From Clostridium estertheticum subsp. estertheticum (GTDB lineage: Bacteria; Bacillota; Clostridia; Clostridiales; Clostridiaceae), in assembly GCF_001877035.1 (NCBI RefSeq), contig NZ_CP015756.1, forward strand, positions 1,541,001-1,605,000: DNA of 64,000 nucleotides. The letters run 5' to 3'. Both the position numbers and the translations under genes were made by a program. This document shows, one piece after another, positions 60,333 through 64,000 of the stretch. Each line of letters opens with the position of its first letter. Position 1 is the first letter of the stretch. The notes beneath the pieces were generated by a model that worked only from the letters and a program-made list of their open reading frames with translations, was not told the DNA's origin and searched no databases.

Positions 60333-61361
60333 ATGAACAAGAAAATAGGGGTAGCCATAATGGCGCTTGTTGTAACTATGAGCGTTGGGTTTACTAGCGT
60401 ATACGCAGATCCTGCGTCAGATAAGATAAAGGTTCAGCAGATTCAAACTAAAAAAAATGATCTTGTAATTAAAGTAGAGATTACAGACAATCAAATTGAA
60501 GCAATTATAGCTAAAATGAAAATTAATGAAAATAATATAGCAAAAATACAAAAGGATATAAAACAAGACCAAATGAATATTTTAGATATTGAGGGTAATA
60601 TCAAAGCAGAACAGATACTTTTTAATAAAAGAATGCGAGCAATGTATATGGGTGGGTCATCAAGCTTTATAGAAGTTATCCTAGCTTCAAAGGGGATAAA
60701 TGATTTTATATCCAGAGTAGAAAATGTAAAAATGATATCAAAATTTGATCAAAATGTTATTGGTGATTTAAAAACAAATGAGGCTGAAATTAATTTAAAA
60801 AAGGTAGCACTAGATACGAAAAGTACAAAGTTACTATCTTTAAGAGTTGACAATAAAAAGAAATTAGCTACTTTAACAAAACAAAAAACAGATCAAATTA
60901 TATTGGTAGCACAATTAAATGCTGAGGAAAATCAATATGGTGCACAAATGGTAACAGACCAAGCTGGTATAGCAAAAGAAGTAGCTCTAGAGAAAAAAAC
61001 AAATGAGGCTATATTTTCTTCTAATCCAGTTTTAGCATATGCTTCAGATTTTCTTGGTATTCCTTATGTATGGGGGGGAACAAGTCCTAAAGGCTTCGAC
61101 TGTTCAGGTTTTACACAATATGTATTTGGACATTTTGGAGTGAACTTACCAAGGGTTTCAGAGGATCAACAAAATGTAGGAACACTTGTATCTAGAGCTG
61201 ATCTTAGGCCTGGAGATTTGGTATTTTTCGGAACTCCTGCTCATCATGTAGGAATATATATTGGGAATGGTAACATGATAAATGCACCTCATACAGGGGC
61301 TGTAATTAGAGTTCAAACACTTAATAGCGATTTTACTTATGGACGTAGAGTTACTCCGTAA
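60333..61361 (+). CDS. Secreted NlpC/P60 peptidoglycan endopeptidase with coiled coil
   Basis: 342 residues. Signal peptide 1-26 (ending VYADP), long coiled-coil N-terminal region (about 30-215) like CwlO/PcsB-type hydrolases, then NlpC/P60 domain about 225-342 with catalytic C257 in FDCSGFTQYVF, H305 in HHVGIYIG and a third polar site at PHTG. Cleaves stem peptides (usually D-Glu-|-mDAP). The coiled coil suggests control by FtsEX or similar. AGGGGGAG before ATG. Confidence 0.94.
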   Translation: MNKKIGVAIMALVVTMSVGFTSVYADPASDKIKVQQIQTKKNDLVIKVEITDNQIEAIIAKMKINENNIAKIQKDIKQDQMNILDIEGNIKAEQILFNKRMRAMYMGGSSSFIEVILASKGINDFISRVENVKMISKFDQNVIGDLKTNEAEINLKKVALDTKSTKLLSLRVDNKKKLATLTKQKTDQIILVAQLNAEENQYGAQMVTDQAGIAKEVALEKKTNEAIFSSNPVLAYASDFLGIPYVWGGTSPKGFDCSGFTQYVFGHFGVNLPRVSEDQQNVGTLVSRADLRPGDLVFFGTPAHHVGIYIGNGNMINAPHTGAVIRVQTLNSDFTYGRRVTP

Positions 61362-61448
61362 AAGAGAGTGGCAAGGTAAGTACTATAAGATCCTATATGC
61401 ATAATTAAAGGATGGAATTAAACAGAATATTAACGGAGGGCAATCTTT

Positions 61449-62807
61449 ATGATACGAGACTTAACAAAGGGCAGTCCAGCTAAAATTATTTTAGTTTTCA
61501 CACTGCCGTTACTTATAGGTAATATTTTTCAGCAATTTTATAGCTTAGCAGATACTCTGATTGTGGGACGTACAATGGGAATTAATGCTCTAGCAACAGT
61601 AGGCTGTACAGGGAGCATTATGTTTCTTATACTTGGTTTTTCACAAGGATTAACTGCTGGATTTTCCATAATCACAGCTACCTGTTTTGGAGCTGGAGAT
61701 AAACAGGGGGTAAGACATAGTTATGTAGCAAGTATTGTGCTAAGTTTATTAATCACAATGGTGCTTACAATTGTAAGCGTAATATTTGCACGACCAATTT
61801 TAGAGATAATGCATACACCACCAGAAATAATAGAAGGTGCTTATAATTTTATAATTATAATTTTCTGGGGCATTATAGTGTCAATGTTATTTAACTTGTT
61901 TTCTAATGTTATGAGAGCTTTGGGAGACAGCCGAACACCCCTAATATTTTTAGTTATTGCTAGTGTTTTAAATATAATTTTAGATTTCGTATTTATTTTA
62001 AGCTTCAATATGGGGGTTGCAGGAGCTGCCTGGGCAACTACAATATCTCAAGGAATTTCTGCTATATTATGCTTTAGCCATATCATGAGAAATATGCCTA
62101 TTTTAAAACTACACAGGAGTGATTGGCATTTAACAAAAAAAATCATATGGGAGCATTTAAGAATGGGTCTTCCTATGGCATTTCAGGCTTCTATTATAGC
62201 AATTGGTGCAATTACTGTTCAATTTGCACTAAATAATTTAGGCGAACTATCCGTAGCGGCATACACTGCAGCACAAAAAATTGATACACTAGCAATTCAA
62301 CCTATGATGTCATTTGGTATTACAATGGCCACATTTGTAGCCCAAAATTATGGCGCAGGTAAAATAGACAGAATCCGTATTGGTATAAAGCAATGTAGTA
62401 TCATATCAGTAGGTTTTAGTATTATTGTTGGTCTGTTCAATATTTTAGCTGGTCGTTTTATGATATTACTTTTTGTAGGGGATAATCAACCCAAAGTAGT
62501 ATCTCTTGCACAAACCTATTTAAACATAAATGGAGCAATGTACTTTGTGTTAGCGCTACTTTTTATTTACAGATATAGTCTTCAAGGATTAGGACAGAGT
62601 CTTGCTCCTACTTTAGCGGGAGTTATGGAACTAATTATGCGAATCTTTGCTGCTATTATTTTATCAAAATACTTAGGTTTTACAGGTGTCTCCATGGCAA
62701 GTCCTCTTGCATGGATTGGTTCTTGTATACCTTTAGCAATAGCTTACTATATAACTCATAAAAAATTGTATGGATTAAATAAGCCCATTTGTATAACCGA
62801 AGGATAA
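61449..62807 (+). CDS. MATE-family efflux transporter
   Basis: 452-residue 12-helix MATE protein (NorM/DinF superfamily). LPLLIGNIFQQFYSLADTLIVGR near 17-39 and the mirrored second-half MGLPMAFQASIIAIGAITVQ are characteristic. Na+/H+-driven export of drugs or metabolites. GGAGGG before ATG. Its 3' 128 bp lie antisense to a small ORF at 62680. Confidence 0.93.
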   Translation: MIRDLTKGSPAKIILVFTLPLLIGNIFQQFYSLADTLIVGRTMGINALATVGCTGSIMFLILGFSQGLTAGFSIITATCFGAGDKQGVRHSYVASIVLSLLITMVLTIVSVIFARPILEIMHTPPEIIEGAYNFIIIIFWGIIVSMLFNLFSNVMRALGDSRTPLIFLVIASVLNIILDFVFILSFNMGVAGAAWATTISQGISAILCFSHIMRNMPILKLHRSDWHLTKKIIWEHLRMGLPMAFQASIIAIGAITVQFALNNLGELSVAAYTAAQKIDTLAIQPMMSFGITMATFVAQNYGAGKIDRIRIGIKQCSIISVGFSIIVGLFNILAGRFMILLFVGDNQPKVVSLAQTYLNINGAMYFVLALLFIYRYSLQGLGQSLAPTLAGVMELIMRIFAAIILSKYLGFTGVSMASPLAWIGSCIPLAIAYYITHKKLYGLNKPICITEG

Positions 62808-62916
62808 TTTTATCTGGGATTACTGTCCATCCGATGGAGTCCCAAAACTCTTCTAAGTCAAAGGTGCTACTTTCGGTAAATATAAAACCTGTATTAATTA
62901 TTATTTCAACTTCCAT
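62680..62916 (-). CDS. Possible truncated small ORF, 78 aa
   Basis: ATG at 62916 has TGAGGTGAG upstream and the first about 40 residues (MEVEIIINTGFIFTESST...) look like protein. The rest is antisense to the MATE gene and looks non-coding. Perhaps a gene start whose body was lost. Low confidence. Confidence 0.3.
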   Translation of the reverse strand: MEVEIIINTGFIFTESSTFDLEEFWDSIGWTVIPDKIILRLYKWAYLIHTIFYELYSKLLLKVYKNQSMQEDLPWRHL

Positions 62917-62970
62917 CTAACTCACCTCAGATTAGTCAATTTTATTTCTAATTGTGACTGTTGTCTTGTG

Positions 62971-63068
62971 AACTACCACCACTTATAGAAGTGGATGGCT
63001 TCTTGGTCAATACTACTACTGTAGCAAGTTCGTCTCTTCCGGAGCCGTGTGCGTCTCTTGCAGAGACG
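62971..63068 (-). mobile_element. IS605-type end with subterminal hairpins
   Basis: Downstream of the TnpB relic, hairpins CCACTT-ATAG-AAGTGG (62979-62994) and CGTCTCT-TGC-AGAGACG (63052-63068) resemble the imperfect palindromes at IS200/IS605 ends. In intact elements this zone with the tnpB 3' end forms the omega RNA. Confidence 0.5.
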
Positions 63069-63117
63069 TATCCAAGCTATCAAGGTCATTCCAACTTCTC
63101 TAACAATATATCTTTTA

Positions 63118-63640
63118 TTATATTGCTAGTTTTAGTAAATTTTTGCTCGCATTTATATCTCTATCCATTATCATCCCACATACTGGGCATATATAAGTTC
63201 TACAAGATAAGTCTTTAGTTTGACTTGATTGATTACCACAATCAGAACATAACTGACTACTTGCATAGGTTGATGGTGCTACTTTTATTTTAGCTTTTTT
63301 TCTATTATTGCTACCTTTTTGTTTTCTTGATAAATCCTTTTGAAGTTTAGTTAACCTTTTAGCTGATTTCTTTAGGTATTTAGGATTATGAAAAAACTCA
63401 CCATTGCTTGTTATTGCAAACTCTTTAATTCCCAGATCTACCCCTATCTTACTATCTGTTTTAGGCAATTGAATATTTTCAGCGTCAACTAAAATAGATA
63501 TATAATATTTTCCACTTGGAACTTATGATATAGTGCAAGATTTAATTAACACATTGAATTCTCTATGCTGCTTTATTTTTATCATAGACTTTAATTTAGG
63601 GACTTTGATATGCTTATTTTCAATATACACAGTGCCATTT
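63118..63640 (-). pseudogene. tnpB: TnpB (IS605 OrfB) relic with internal deletion and stop
   Basis: Recognisable TnpB pieces in order: ENKHIKVPKLKSMIKIKQHRE, then a nonsense TAA at 63523-63525, VPSGKYYISILV, RuvC-I GVDLGIKEFAI, FHNPKYLKKSAKRLTKLQKDL, then KKAKIK joined directly to VAPSTYASSQLCSDCG, then zinc Cys pairs and RuvC-III DRDINASKNLL. The segment normally carrying the RuvC-II catalytic Glu (about 70-80 residues) is missing. Nuclease inactive by sequence. No TnpA. Confidence 0.8.
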
Positions 63641-63875
63641 ATGTCCTCTAAAAATGGAGTCACTTTTTTGCAAGTACCTAACCCATCAGCTGTTATATGT
63701 ATATCAATGGAGCGTCGGTCTTCTTTATTTGGATGCCTTTTAATAAAGTTTTTTCTTTCAAGTATATCAATTATTCTAGTTAAAGTAGACTGATCTTTAC
63801 TCGAAACTTCAGCTAAATTTTTTTACTCTCACTATATAAAGCAATGAAGTGTTAGTTTAAATCAATTAGCTCCAA
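63641..63875 (-). pseudogene. MarR-family regulator relic fused in frame to TnpB
   Basis: LAEVSSKDQSTLTRIIDILE... and HPNKEDRRSIDIHITADGL are clear MarR recognition helix and wing, but no start, stops upstream (ELIDLN then TAA, HFIALYSE), and loss of the C-terminal helix. At about 63640 the frame runs straight into TnpB sequence. 63876-64000 shows nothing I can assign. Confidence 0.7.
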
Positions 63876-64000
63876 AGTATTATCCTCATGTAACGGCTAT
63901 AATGAACACACTTCAGACTTGCTTTTACAAAATTGCAACTGTTTTACATAATAGTAAAAAACATATGGGTTAAGAATATAATTTAACACTCGATAGAATA

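Noticed and set aside
63533-63793. Plus-strand ORF at the right end
   Set aside because: It is the shadow of the MarR-TnpB relic on the minus strand.

Overview
The window is AT-rich, low-GC Gram-positive DNA of the Clostridium sensu stricto type. This rests on the codon use, strong AGGAGG-like ribosome sites with several TTG starts, a bifunctional AdhE under a sigma-54 promoter, a PASTA kinase, a Spo0E-like protein, CHASE3/HD-GYP/chemotaxis receptor genes and a secreted GH10 xylanase. No rRNA, tRNA or CRISPR array was seen. Species identification is not possible from the window alone.

Layout. 1-8.8 kb: a truncated CHASE3 histidine kinase, a class B penicillin-binding protein, a one-PASTA Ser/Thr kinase, a TerC-family membrane protein, a HIT protein and mannonate dehydratase (uxuA) with a well-formed control region. 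9-20 kb: a cell-envelope defence island. It holds a BceRS-BceAB module with a BceR-type box, a LanFEG-type ABC exporter divergent from its own response regulator and kinase, and an MFS pump/TetR pair behind a large dyad operator. 20-26 kb: small accessory genes (lipoprotein, membrane proteins, a methyltransferase with a Fur-like box, an XRE/DUF3169-like pair, MarR plus ferredoxin-nitroreductase) studded with five copies of a short repeat built on GCCAC...GTGGC. 26-31.5 kb: an AcoR-like sigma-54 activator and adhE, with a textbook -24/-12 promoter and a candidate activator site. 31.9-39.4 kb: sensory genes. These are two chemoreceptors, an HD-GYP protein that seems to start at ATT, and an XRE regulator fused to a cobalamin-binding domain carrying the W-x9-EH motif of CarH photoreceptors.

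35.7-43.8 kb: a GntR/FCD regulator, an IlvD/Edd dehydratase, 2-keto-3-deoxygluconate kinase and a gluconate-type permease form a sugar-acid (Entner-Doudoroff-like) module. The regulator is separated from its likely targets by the B12-regulator/chemoreceptor cassette. That cassette is bounded by two copies of the regulator's 3' end and terminator. 43.8-51.5 kb: an effector-binding-domain gene between direct repeats, a degenerate ABC-LytTR fusion with a permease and hydrolase, GNAT, a secreted C1 peptidase, a membrane protein with an L7/L12-type C terminus, a VOC protein and a frameshifted zinc-ribbon gene. 51.7-62.8 kb: GH10 xylanase, Spo0E-like small protein, alpha/beta hydrolase, CDF transporter, fructose PTS and 1-phosphofructokinase, NlpC/P60 hydrolase and a MATE transporter. 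The right end is a decayed IS605-type TnpB joined in frame to a MarR remnant.

The strongest leads are the XRE-cobalamin regulator, the duplicated terminators around its cassette, the interspersed repeat family, a 34-bp promoter-like segment shared exactly by two distant genes, and the degenerate ABC-LytTR protein. Functions are family-level inferences from sequence. Operators and promoters are pattern matches and none has been tested.
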